DNA from: Rotaria macrura
Lineage: Eukaryota; Rotifera; Eurotatoria; Philodinida; Philodinidae
DNA length: 64,000 nucleotides
Assembly: GCA_900239685.1 (NCBI GenBank)
Contig: OENT01000712.1
Location: 19,091-83,090 of the forward strand
Reading direction: 5' to 3'
This document shows positions 1 through 11,351 of the stretch, piece after piece (the stretch's first letter is position 1; every line of letters starts with the position of its first letter). A program made the position numbers and the translations under genes. Under the pieces are notes generated by a model that saw only the letters and a program-made list of their open reading frames with translations, made no database searches and was not told where the DNA came from.

Positions 1-1307
1 GCTATCCGGATTAAAGTTTGCAATTCATAAATAAGAATTTTTGTATAATAGCAACGCGAACTCTTCAGCAACAATCAATCTTCTACTACGTAATACCGAT
101 GTCATTTATCCGATGCAAATATTTGATGATTTTCGTTTGCCGTCATTCACATATGCGACTATCATATATCATAGCTACGAATAGGATTGCAAATCGGTGT
201 TGATATTTATCGTTTTATTCTTTTCCTAGAAGAACAGTCATTTTTTCAACATTCATTATCTACATACTTTTATAGTGGTTTGAAAAAAAAAGTAAATGAT
301 TTCTTTGTACAATTTTTTTCGACATTTCCACAAATGGTAAATGATGAACATATGTATGATTATCAAGTCACTTCTCGTCAAAAGAAATCTGAACTGCACA
401 ACCTCTATATTGTGGAATAAGTAATTAGAGTTGCAATATATCTATTCTTCAAGTGGATCATAGTAAATAATTGTGAATAATAAATAGAAGAGTCGAAAGT
501 AATAAGAATTTCCTTTATTCTCAGTTAAAATGTAAAATTTTCGTGTCAACAGTATTTATTCATCATAATAGTTAAAGATCAGAAGAAAGAAGTTTTCTAG
601 TACTATTATGATACAAGACCTGTGCACGAAAGGCAGTTGATCTGCTTGTTTGCACATCTAAATACTATATCGTACACTTCTGACATATCTATTGAGCACG
701 AATCGCAGTACAAACAAGTTGAGTAAGATGAACCATGAGAAACTAACAGGAACAATAATATCGGTCGGTTCTTTAATATTACACTGCTGAGAATGATAAA
801 CTTGATAACCTGCCTATAAAAAGTACAGCTCGCAAATTCTTCGAATTTCTGTGGATAAGAAATAGTGCGCGTATAGGCATATTATATTTTGATGGCATAT
901 CAAGTTTCAAGAGTCTAAAATTATCTGGCTTTGTGATTCAGATTAGTTAGTTTACATGATCTATAAAAAAAGAAAATCGGTGCAGTATATTTTTGAACAT
1001 AGATACGTATAAAACTAAATGGAATATGAACATCTAAAAAATAATGCCAATCTCATATATTAATTCAATGAATTGAGATTGAAATTCATGATCTCTTCTC
1101 CAAAATTAGTTTCCTACGAGATGCGCATATATGATATAAATATGAGACATTAAGCTTATGATTCTTCATCACCGAGAGCTATCTATTATTCAACTACGAC
1201 AAGGCAATATCATATAACAAGTGTAAATATAAGTATATAGCTAGCTATCGAACATAATGATGTATAGTATATTTTTTGTTTGATTCCGAGAAATTCGTAC
1301 AAGCTAT
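1..1307. other. non-coding 5' region
   Basis: AT-rich sequence with only short, composition-driven open frames (for example 18-203 and 187-420) that show no recognisable domain or splice structure. The last few hundred bases should hold the promoter of the receptor gene at 1308, but I see no decisive core element. Confidence 0.5.
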
Positions 1308-2360
1308 ATGACAGACTCGTTATTACTGCTTGCTAGTCAATTGATATGCATTATTGTTCCGATTGTTATTGTTACTGGAGTCATAGGCAATTCGATTAAT
1401 ATTGCTGTACTTACTCGGCCAACTTTATATAATCATACATGTTCTCGCTACTTTCTTGCTCTGGCCAGTAATAATCTTTTTCTGTCTAGTGTATTTCTTG
1501 TTAATCGTCTACTGATTACCGGTTATCGATTGGATCTAACCAAAACATCACTTCTATCGTGCAAATTAATTCAATATATTACTGGTGTATGTGTAGTTAT
1601 ATCGCCTTATTTCATAGTGCTTGCATCGATCGATCGATATTGTGCAAGTTCGAGAAATGCTCAACGACGAAAATTTAGTACTATTCGCGTGGCTCGATGG
1701 GCATCAGTGTCTGTCATTATACTAGTGGCACTTTACTATATCAACTATCTAGTGCTAATCGATCTTCGCAAACAGGATTCTCTCGGATGTGCCATACGAG
1801 GCGATACAATCTACAAACAACTGTATCCAATCACACAATTTATTGTTTTCGCTATTGTTCCACCAGTTCTCATGGGAATTTTCGGTGGAATGACAATCTT
1901 TAATATGAAACATGTACGTATCCTTCCTAGAACAGCAGTTCGTTTTCGTCGAACTGAGCATCAACTTTTTCGAATGCTTTTTCTTCAAGTAGCTACTTAT
2001 ATGATACTCACGTTGCCATTATCCATTGCATACTTAATATTGGTTTTGCCCAATTCCATGAAAACTACGCCACACTTTCAATTTTCTTATTTGATGTGTC
2101 AACTTTTCTACTATTTGACGTGTGTCACGACTTTCATACTATATTTTCTGTCGGCTGATGTATATCGAAACGAATGTATTCGATTGATGTACCGCATTGT
2201 TCAAGTTTACCATCAAGCTTGCACCCATTTATTAAGAACTCGAAATAGTATTGTACCAATAACTACTTTGGGTAACACACAGACTGCAGTCCTGCATTTG
2301 ACAAGATATGATGGCTCAATGCAAAGACATAGATCAACTAACCTAATGAACAATCAATAG
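1308..2360 (+). CDS. rhodopsin-like 7TM receptor (GPCR), intronless
   Basis: Single-exon gene of 350 residues. It starts with a hydrophobic TM1 containing the GN motif (GVIGNSINI, about residues 25-33). A cysteine precedes TM3 (LLSCKLIQ) and pairs in principle with one in extracellular loop 2 (LGCAIRG). TM3 ends in a textbook DRY (IDRYCASSRNAQ, about 107-118). A basic third inner loop (RFRRTEHQLFRM) leads into TM6 (LILTLPLSIAYLI-like), followed by TM7. The TM7 NPxxY motif is missing; the equivalent stretch reads FLSADVYRNE. The DRYxxSSRNAxxR and RRTEHQL-type motifs resemble the very large class of orphan peptide/FMRFamide-like receptors of bdelloid rotifers, which are typically intronless like this one. 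It should sit in the plasma membrane and signal through G proteins; the ligand cannot be predicted. No related neighbour is present in the window. Confidence 0.9.
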   Translation: MTDSLLLLASQLICIIVPIVIVTGVIGNSINIAVLTRPTLYNHTCSRYFLALASNNLFLSSVFLVNRLLITGYRLDLTKTSLLSCKLIQYITGVCVVISPYFIVLASIDRYCASSRNAQRRKFSTIRVARWASVSVIILVALYYINYLVLIDLRKQDSLGCAIRGDTIYKQLYPITQFIVFAIVPPVLMGIFGGMTIFNMKHVRILPRTAVRFRRTEHQLFRMLFLQVATYMILTLPLSIAYLILVLPNSMKTTPHFQFSYLMCQLFYYLTCVTTFILYFLSADVYRNECIRLMYRIVQVYHQACTHLLRTRNSIVPITTLGNTQTAVLHLTRYDGSMQRHRSTNLMNNQ

Positions 2361-2980
2361 CTGTCTCTTCCTTATAATGTAACAAATCAAATTGTTACAA
2401 AATTCCTATTATCTTTCACATAGGACTATTTCAGAAGTCTCAGTAAATCATTGATCAAAGGAAATGTGTTCGATGGAAGTTGGAATCATATTGAGAATGG
2501 TAAAAGACATACTTGAAAGTCAAAACATACAGATATTTGGTGAAATTTTGAACATGTGTTTTATACAAGTTCGAGTGGGCTATTCTCCAGTTGAATATTG
2601 ACTTAAATAAATTCAGTACTAACAGTAGGAAAGATGATCATCTTCATTGTATGTCATTGTTCAAATAGGAACTAAGGGCATTCTATTATGGTAATCAGGA
2701 ATTCAGAATGATTCCTAGGGTGTATTAGAGTTGAGAGAAAAATCAATCAAAGTCGATCTGATTCTCAACTGCTACGCTTCTTCTTCATTACTATTATGAA
2801 AATGTCTTTCGCTCAAGAAAATCATTTATATATATATATATATGTTTATTCATTTTTGTTTAATAAAACAAGGACTAAATTGTTCCAAGAAGAGATCAAA
2901 TGTGACTTCACCGTTAATATGGCAAAATTGGTGTTGCCATTCTATCAACAGCGAAGTAGTCCTCCAATTAATATTCGTGA

Positions 2981-3036
2981 GGGTGTGGGTGTGGGTGTGG
3001 GTTTTAATAAAGAACTACACCGACACCCCCACATCC
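2981..3036. repeat. telomere-like interstitial repeat with inverted partner
   Basis: Positions 2981-3001 read GGG followed by three perfect TGTGGG units. After a 13-nt AT-rich spacer comes a degenerate complementary tract (CACCGACACCCCCACA at about 3018-3033), so the two could pair as a hairpin. TGTGGG (ACACCC on the other strand) is the telomere repeat unit reported for bdelloid rotifers. Three units may be chance, a repaired-break scar or an old chromosome end. Confidence 0.55.
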
Positions 3037-3301
3037 TTCACATCATGTTTTTCAGTTCAAATATGTCAGGGACTCTCAGAATAAGTTCAGAGGGATTTTT
3101 TCTATACATTTTGTAGAGCTTTTCACTATAGGGCTTCTGAAAAAGGAATAAACGCTTTATTATTTGTCAGTGCAGAGATATTCATAAAATACACTATTTT
3201 TTATATTGCAAAAATTTGTTTCGCGTTTTTCTCAAAATACTGGTTCCCAAAAGTATTTTCAAAAATACTCAGCCATCGTAACAGATAAATTGAAACGTTT
3301 T

Positions 3302-3528
3302 GTTTTGTTTAAAAGAGCATTGAAAACTGCAGGTGCTACGGGAGCCCTTTTTTCGAATTAGGCTTTTTTGTTGAAAATATAAAAAACTGTTGGAGAATAA
3401 AGCTCTAGTTTTTAAGAGGTTTTTCGAAGATTGAACTTGTTATCCGCTTTGTCACTTAACAGGGAAGAATTTAGAAAAAAGGGTTTCCGTAGCACCTACA
3501 CTCTAACATGCTCTATCAAACAAAAAAA
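3302..3528. repeat. imperfect inverted repeat, possible MITE
   Basis: A left arm at about 3302-3360 (containing GCAGGTGCTACGG and CCCTTTTTTC) is matched in reverse complement by 3467-3528 (GGGTTTCCGTAGCACCTACA). Arms are about 60 nt with several mismatches around a spacer of about 105 nt. The shape fits a small terminal-inverted-repeat element or foldback, but I could not identify a target duplication. Confidence 0.4.
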
Positions 3529-6500
3529 GAGAAAATATGTAGCTTGAAGGCCGGCGGAGAAATCTTGCTAAAACAAAATGGCTTTTTCTGATCATTGTTG
3601 AGTAAGTGTCTCTTCAGAACTTCGTGATATCTGGCTGAAAATTTCATCATAGCAATGGATCATCAGCTGCAACATATCCTCAATGTTTCGAGAAGTTTGG
3701 ATATTCCGAGTCTGAAATCCATTTTTGAGGGAACTTAGTTAATGTATTATATTTGAGTTGTTGCTTATATTTATCTGAAGAAGATTTCGCTGCATCATAA
3801 TCAATGTGAATTATCTATCGATGAAAGTTTTCTTTAGTACGAAGAAAACGGTTTCGAAAAATTTTGTTTTTGATAATGAATCATACTTTTTTCTACCATC
3901 ACTATGAGAAAATATAATCATTTCGTAGTAGCTACTCATTTTCCTTCGCCTGAACTCAATCTTTTCTTATATGGTTCTCATTTATTAAGAAGAAATAAAT
4001 GATTTTCAACTAGTAAATTGAAAAAATTCATTACAATATTTAGAATATTGGTTGACATTAGTTTCTCGCATTAGTTGCTAATATAACTATGTTCGAAAAG
4101 TACATCAAAATAGAACATTTCTGTGTAAGATGTTGTTGATGAACATGATTCAGTTGATCATCATTAAAATGGGAAAAAACCGACATATTTTCGTTCTACA
4201 GTATTTATAATTGACTCGAAAGAAAACATTTTCATCATTAAAACTTCTCGTACATAGTTTACCATAAGAAAACGGAATGTATTTTGCACATCTGCTGATC
4301 AAATTTAGTTTCTTGGTATGGTTTATGAAACATTATTTTTCCGTATGCGCATCCATTCAAGTACCTTGTATATCATATTTTAAATAAATTTTTTAACAGA
4401 TACGTTCAGGTTCAATGAAACTTTTCAAGTTTGAATAGGAAAAGTAGACAATAGGATTGTCGAATTCTTGTTTTGATACATGAAGAAAACCCATGAGAAA
4501 TAGTTCAAATCAAATAAATAAACATAGCCATTACGAAATGGCTATGTTGGATGCAAGAAATCTTCACTATAAAATGGTGAATAGTTATCAATGACGTATA
4601 TTTTATTTTACTTCACAGTTATCAAATGAGTCTTTATCTGAAAACCCTTGTACAACATTATATAGATCAATGAATTTTTGAAATTTATTTAGTATATGTT
4701 TTTTTCAATAAAATCATGTTCAGTAAGAAGTCAATAATATGGAGTAAGACTGTTCTTCTCATGCATTTCCAGCTCATAATATTCTTTTATGATTGTTTCC
4801 TTGTCAGTGTTAACGCTTTTATGTACGTCATATATATATGAGTAAAACCCAATCTCATACAGCACAGCTATAATAAAAAATTTTGAAATGATCAGGACAT
4901 CCTTTCTCTAAATTTTTCAAATAAAGAAATACGAATGCTAAATGAAGATCAATGCAACTAAATATTTCATTGTAATAATTTCCTTTATAATACGTCAGAA
5001 TACATATCTTAAAATGTTGATTTAAAACATATTAGATCTCACCTGTGGTATTGTTACATAAAACAATGCTAAGATGTGAATGTCAAAATTCTTTTTCTTG
5101 TCATACTTGCCCAAATCCAAAACCAATACCTCAAAAACATAACTAGCGAAAAACTATTGTATCTACAACATATTTACAATCTGAGCAGATTGATTAGCTC
5201 GATGAAGTTTATTGATACTATCAGTGAACGCTAAAGATCTTAGATATTCTTCCGTAGATTTTCTAGAAAGTGTATAAGTTTGGCTTGACAGTTGATTAAA
5301 AATTCAATTTCAGCGAAGATTTCCTGGAATCTTATTTTCCCTCTTTATTCAGTACTTTCAAAAAGTAATCGTCATTCACATCATGATTTATCTGAACGAC
5401 AGTCCGTATACGTTATCTCATATGAAATAATTGATCACGATCATTTTCTATCTTTTCCCTACTCCATTCATGTGCTCATTAAAGTAAAACTGAGCAGGAG
5501 AAAATTTCTTGAACTTGAATATAAAAATCAGGAATTAGAGTATTCTTGTTCGACAACATTGAAGTGTCTATCAGTCAAATCATGCTTCCTAGATACGAAA
5601 AAGTACAAAAGTGAACACTTGTTGTGCCTTTACTAATGAATTATGATTTTAAGAGTTCACTTGTTTGTGAATCAATTAATAAGTGCCAAAACATTACATT
5701 ATAGAAGTCGCTGTTCGAAATAGTCTATTCAAATAGGTACATGCAGTTGAGAGAAACCAAACTTGACTTTTGAATCCTATGTCATACAGTTTTCAGGCAA
5801 TGTTCAGTAAAAGAGGGTTCATCGAGTGATGTGAGACTCTCTCTAGATCATCATTTTGTTGACTTAGGTCTTTTTTCCTGAAACATGTATCCCATGATGA
5901 GACATGGACCAGAATTCGAATGTCCTGCATATCTCTATTCGTCAGAATGCAGACTATAAAGGAGTTGTTTGCAATGGATTCTGTTTGACGGCAATAAGAT
6001 TCAATGTCTTGAAAATTTTTGTAATGTGATAGATTTCAAATATTCGAAATATGGCAACCGTACCCTAATTTTTGAAAAATTATCATTCTCTTCAATGCTT
6101 ACAGAAAAATTTATTGTCTTTCTTCTGCAGACGCTGTGTTTCTTCAAAAACTTGATAATAAAAATCAAGAAATCATCATGAAAGTGTCAAAGAAGATCTC
6201 GCATCATCTATGTGAAATTTAATCCCAAGCTATCTTTGCATTTGTCTATATTAAACGCGATTGGAAAATTTAGATGCCATTTAGTGAAGCGAAAATTCCG
6301 TTTTTTGTCGATATATCTATGTTGTACAATAGATTTATGTTTATAGAATCGATCAACTTCAACGAAAATCAGTTAAGAGATATTTCTCATCACAAGATCA
6401 CGTAAGAATAGAAATATCGAACTGTTATGTCGTTTACATGGTTTGATTTATGAAAAGCTATTTGTTTTCGCTATTCACTTAATTTCATCGATTCATTGTT

Positions 6501-8456
6501 ATAGTTGACGTAGTTCACAATACATAAAGCCATTTGTTGTCTTATGTGTTGCTCAAATTAAATCAACAGTAAAATGATTGATGATTATATTTATGAAATT
6601 TTTTTTATGAGTTTGTTTAGAATAGTATTAATCAAACAACGGAAAATTGTGCATGTAGAAGAACATCGATAAACAACGTCATTCGATTGGTCTTGTTGTT
6701 TGTCTTTCGAAACGAGTTTGTGAATTTTATATTGTTTTTCCTTTTCCGTCCATCAAATATTTATTATTTTCTTTTTTGGTATTGACGAATATTTTATGGT
6801 TATTGTTATTCTTATAACTGCATCCAGTGCAGTTAAATGCTGGATTCATCTAGCTCAAAATAGAAATTTTAGGAATAGAAAACCTGTTGATTCAGATCAA
6901 GTTATTTAATAATGTGTCTTTGTTGTCTTCGAGCCGATTGCCAATCATAAAAAATAAATGTAAGATATAAATATATATATATAAATGACAAAGGTTTTGT
7001 TTTTCGTCTGTAAATAATTGAGATGGTTCACAATTGTACGCCGAGTAGAACATGATTGACAATCATCTGTGAGAATGACGATGTACGTAGTATATAGAGA
7101 TCGATCAAGTCAAATAATAGATAAAAAATTATTCGATCAACATTAGATTTGTCAAATCCATAGAGATTGAATATGCTGTTATTGAAAATACAAATTGAAT
7201 ATTTTCTATCCTGATGACAAAACACGCATATTATTGATTATAGCAAGTAGTTGTGAAAATCAGTACGATCAGCTAATAAGTTAATTGATTGTGTTCAATC
7301 ATTTGTAAATATCTTGATTGAGATTCACTCTACGAAAAATTTTTTTGATGCCTTTTCACTCATTTTCTTTCTTGCAAAATTTTCTTCAATGACCTCTTTG
7401 AATTATCAATGTCTTATTTTTTGTTTTTGATTCGTATGTTATGTGTCAAAGGCTGCTGAATTTTGTACATTCGTCATCTGATAAGAGACATGTACTTGAG
7501 CTCTTGAAAATAACACAGCAGAAAAAAGTATTATCTCTCATTTACGATTATTTTTCAAAGAGACATCAGGTAAAACATGATAATTTGCTAGTACAAATTT
7601 TTTGATAGTGAATTCAAATAAGACATAAGAAGCAGTATGTTTTTGAAATTCAATAAATCGTAAATGATTCGATGTTACTTCTATGAATAGTCTATTATTA
7701 TCTATTAAAAAAATCAGACAACTTACACAGATATAAATATATATATATATATACATACATTTATCTTTACATACATAAGTTCAATCACAACTAGAATGTT
7801 ACCCTCACTCGATGATAGTCATCGATATGTACAGACAAGCATGAAGTATAGTTAACCAACAGCATTCTTATTTTGTGATCGCCACAATAACCCGTGCGTA
7901 GTAAATGAAAGATACCGGTGATAGGATCGTCACAAAACATACACACAATGATTCCTATCTCGTTCTCTTTTTCTCTAGATGTGCGATGCTCATGAGCTTG
8001 ATTCAAATAGAAAAGAATTCCCAAAACAAATCAGTGTCGCACCAATGGTCAACTGAAGGTCTTTTCTAAAATCGGGTTTCCGGATACGTATTGCATAATT
8101 GTATGTTGTGTATGTCTCTAATCACTTAGCACACTTGCTCGTCTTTCATTTCTTTTTCTCTTGTCTTGTCGTCTATTATCATTTCTGATTATCGATCACC
8201 AGAGATCACACCCATTTTAACTCGTTTTAATTGCTATTCGTCTTCCTCTTGTCCTATTTCATTTGAGATGCGATTAAACAATATTCAAACGTCCCTCTTG
8301 TATGTTTATCGAAACCATCAGTCACTGTCTCATTCAATTGACGCGCATCGAGATGGTTGATGATCTGCGAACAATTTTTCGGCAAATATTGAACAACTAA
8401 GAAAATGCAATTGTTCTTCTTCTTGCGTCGAATCGAAGATAGCAATAGCTTTTGTT

Positions 8457-8475
8457 TGTGTGTGTGTGTGTGTGT
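8457..8475. repeat. (TG)n microsatellite
   Basis: A run of about nine TG units in the 5' region of the 3-Ig gene, followed by an AGAAAG-rich stretch and ATGATG repeats. Confidence 0.85.
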
Positions 8476-8960
8476 AGGTAGAATAGAATAAAAAAGAGAA
8501 AGAAAGAAAGAAGAAGATGATGTTGATGATGATGCGAGCAGTTGTCTCTCTTCTCTTTTGCTGAACACTCATACAGAGCCGAACTGATAGTCGCCATCGC
8601 TGTGTTGTGCGCGTGTGCACACACATTTACATACATAAAGTCGTGTTATGAAGACAATGAAGTGAGTAGACCTACACTTTAACGAAGTATAAATGAACGA
8701 GAACAATTGTTTCGCTCGAGAGTACAACACTGAAGAAGAACTACATCGTCATAATAACGACACATTTCTCATCATCTCTTGTTCACACATCACTGCTGCA
8801 GCCCTTATAAATACTTGAGTTCTGGAATGCGGCATACTTCTTCATTAATACGATCGTATTATTGCATGTCTCTCTCACTCTCTTTCTACTTCTCTATTTG
8901 TTTTATTCTACTCTTTATTTATGTACAGTTAGATGATAATGTGGGTAACTAATTATTCTT

Positions 8961-8962
8961 AG
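8961..8962 (+). promoter_or_regulatory. 3' splice acceptor 31 nt before the ATG
   Basis: A CTAAT branch-like motif and the acceptor ATTCTTAG lie just before the start codon at 8994. It could close a 5' UTR intron or accept a spliced leader in trans; sequence alone cannot separate the two. Confidence 0.45.
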
Positions 8963-8993
8963 ACGAACCGTTTCATAGTCAATTTTTTGGCGA

Positions 8994-11141
8994 ATGGATT
9001 TATGTTTATGGTATTATTTTCTTACCAGCGTATTGTGCATGAGAACAATAGCTGATACTAGCCATATTCGAGCGATTGATGTTCAACAAGACGAACGCAT
9101 TCGACTTGAATGTACAGTGACATCGAAATTAGATGCTGAAGAGGTATGCATTGAATATCGATTTTTTTCTCGCTTGAATACTTTCACCTTTACCGGAGGT
9201 GAATCAATTTTCTAGACACTTACTCATATTGATTATTGATGCTTGAGTGCATTGATGTTCTCTCTATCGATTTATCTGTCCTTTTTAGGCTATGTGGATG
9301 CGCATTCGACCACCACATAATCCGGATATATTGACTTACCGAGACACTGTTGTCTATGCACCCGATCGAATATATCTTGAACAGCGTCGTCTTAGTTCCA
9401 GTATTACTTCTAATGGATCATTTATCGATACACATTTTTTGACGTTAACTATTCTACGACCAACTATTGAGGACGAAGGACGATACATTTGTTCAAGAGG
9501 AAGAAATATTTTCGCTGAATATGATCTTTTTATTATTGGTAAAGAGAAACAACAAAGAAACGTAGATGATTGATTTTCTTGTCTTTTTTCTTCTCTTGTC
9601 TCAATATAGTTCCACCACAATTTGTTGATGATAATAGTTTTATTCAACAACGAACTATTATTGAAGGTTCAACCCTTCAACTATCTTGTTCGGCATATGG
9701 TCGACCGAAACCTTCCATCACTTGGTTCTATCGTACAAATGATAAGAAACATATTCAATGTAAATAGGAAAAAGAAAGGATATTTCGAATGAAAGAGGTG
9801 TAAATCGAAAACGACTACATGTCTTGTACTGATTTCCGTTATTGTTGAACATGAAATAGACATGACATGTCAATGTCGCGTATCCTTAGGATGTCTTCAA
9901 ACATTTCCCGCGTTCAAGTTGACCGATCCTTTTTTTTCTCTTATTCCATTTACGTAATCTTCAACGGATTTAAGAAACATACACAAAAAGAAAAGAATAA
10001 CAAGAGTGCGCGCGTGTTTTTCACACATTGTATTTAAATATAAATAGTATCGTTATTGATTTAATCTGTCAGATAAAGATTGATTAGAACAGTATGATGA
10101 CAGATTTTGTCAATGGCATCGACAAGAAGCTTTGGAAATGTATTGCTCTTCTTTTTCTCTTCTTCTATTCTAGTCGGTGATGGTACAAGTTGTCAAGATA
10201 CAATATGCGAATTACGTCTAGGGAATTATTCACGAAATGATCCAACACTCATTGAATGTGTTGCTGATAATGAAAAATCAACACGAATATCAAAAGTATT
10301 CAATGTTGACGTCTACTGTAAGTTTTAATAGTATTATTTCTAAAATATCAGTATGTGAATGTTTTTGTCTCTCGTCTTATTTAGATCCACCAAAACTCAC
10401 AACCAATGTTCGAAACATTACACATTCAAGAAGTATCGATGTTCTTATTGATTGTGTATCAATATCAAATCCACCGGCTGTTATTAGTTGGCTTGATAAT
10501 AATAAAAAAGTAATTACTAGTTCTAGTACATATAATATACAAACAATTAATCAATCTTCAACATTGTCATTTTCTATAGTACGTTATATTAATGAAAACT
10601 GATAATGTCAATATATTCTTTCTTTTGCTTTGCTTTACTTGTAGTATCCACAAAGATATTCATTATTTATTTTTTATTGTCAAAGTAATAATACTATTGG
10701 AGTAGATGAAAAATTAATTAACGTTACAAGTATAGAAAAACATATTCGTTCTATTCAATGGAAATTTATCAATTGAAATATTTTAGATTTCATTCAATTA
10801 GATTTAATAGTTATTCGTGAGACAGCAGCAACAACAACAATGATAACAGGAACATTACCATTATCAACTTCCACAATAATTGATGGTTTGTATGGAGCTA
10901 AAAAACAAAAAACTTGTAAAATATTTTTTCTTTTGTTCTCTTATCAGTTTAAAATGAAAATATTGCTTTTCGTTTGCTTCTTTCAGTACGGCCCAATCGT
11001 GCACGATCTCGAGTAACAATGGCAATAACAACAATACCAATGAGTACGATACCAGTATCATCGTCGAACAAAAACATCTATTCTTTTTTAAATAATCTTT
11101 TTTATTCAATTCTAAGTCTATTTGTCATTTGTTTTGTTTAA
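8994..11141 (+). CDS. small GPI-type immunoglobulin-superfamily adhesion protein, 3 Ig domains
   Basis: Eight exons join in consistent phase: 8994-9143, 9289-9538, 9610-9759, 10174-10317, 10385-10578, 10645-10729, 10787-10885 and 10987-11141, giving 408 residues. The N-terminus (MDLCLWYYFLTSVLCM) is a signal peptide. Ig1 spans about 25-133 (RLECTV to GRYICSRG), Ig2 134-231 (LQLSCSAYGRPKPSITWFY to LIECVADN), Ig3 232-325 (VLIDCVSISNPPAVISWLD to IFYCQSNN). A Thr/Ser-rich stalk follows. The protein ends in a short hydrophobic tail (LFYSILSLFVICFV) with no cytoplasmic residues, as in a GPI-attachment signal. The design of a signal, three Ig domains and a GPI tail is that of lachesin, neurotrimin and LSAMP-type proteins, which mediate homophilic adhesion on neurons. 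Orthology to any one of these is not shown. It lies tail to tail with the Dscam-like gene. Confidence 0.85.
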
Positions 11142-11231
11142 TGTTTTAATTGTTTTTAATCTTCGTATTTAATATGTATTTGGTAACTCTTGCAATAATT
11201 GAATTATATATATACATATATATGTATAAAA

Positions 11232-11237
11232 AATAAA
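11232..11237 (+). terminator. AATAAA polyadenylation signal of the 3-Ig gene
   Basis: AATAAA lies about 90 nt after the stop codon at 11139-11141, in the roughly 210-bp gap before the convergent gene ends. Confidence 0.5.
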
Positions 11238-11351
11238 GAAAAACAACAACGAAGAAAAAAACAAAACACAACTAAAAACGTTTGTGCATAAAAAGGACAA
11301 CGAATACAAGTGTTTTCATTGCACTGTTCTCATTTTAAATTGACTATCGAA

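Larger units (their letters stand above)
2361..8993. other. long non-coding stretch with small repeats
   Basis: No supported gene. Contains a telomere-like tract near 2981, an imperfect inverted repeat at 3302-3528, (TA)n runs near 2828 and 7736, and a (TG)n run near 8457. Short open frames such as 2796-3116, 5292-5636 and 5969-6181 lack domains, splice sites and a coding-like residue pattern. The last few hundred bases precede the Ig gene at 8994 and include a TATA-like TATAAATA at about 8815. Confidence 0.5.

Noticed and set aside
2796-3116. 106-codon open frame on the plus strand
   Set aside because: It runs through a TA repeat and the telomere-like GTGGGT tract; the residue pattern (YIYIYVY, VGVGVGF) is repeat-derived.
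5292-5636. 114-codon open frame
   Set aside because: No domain, no supporting splice sites and no relative in the window; it is best explained as chance in AT-rich DNA.
8254-8636. Overlapping minus-strand frames upstream of the 3-Ig gene
   Set aside because: They cross the TG repeat and give poly-TH/HT; three overlapping frames in the same stretch indicate low complexity, not genes.
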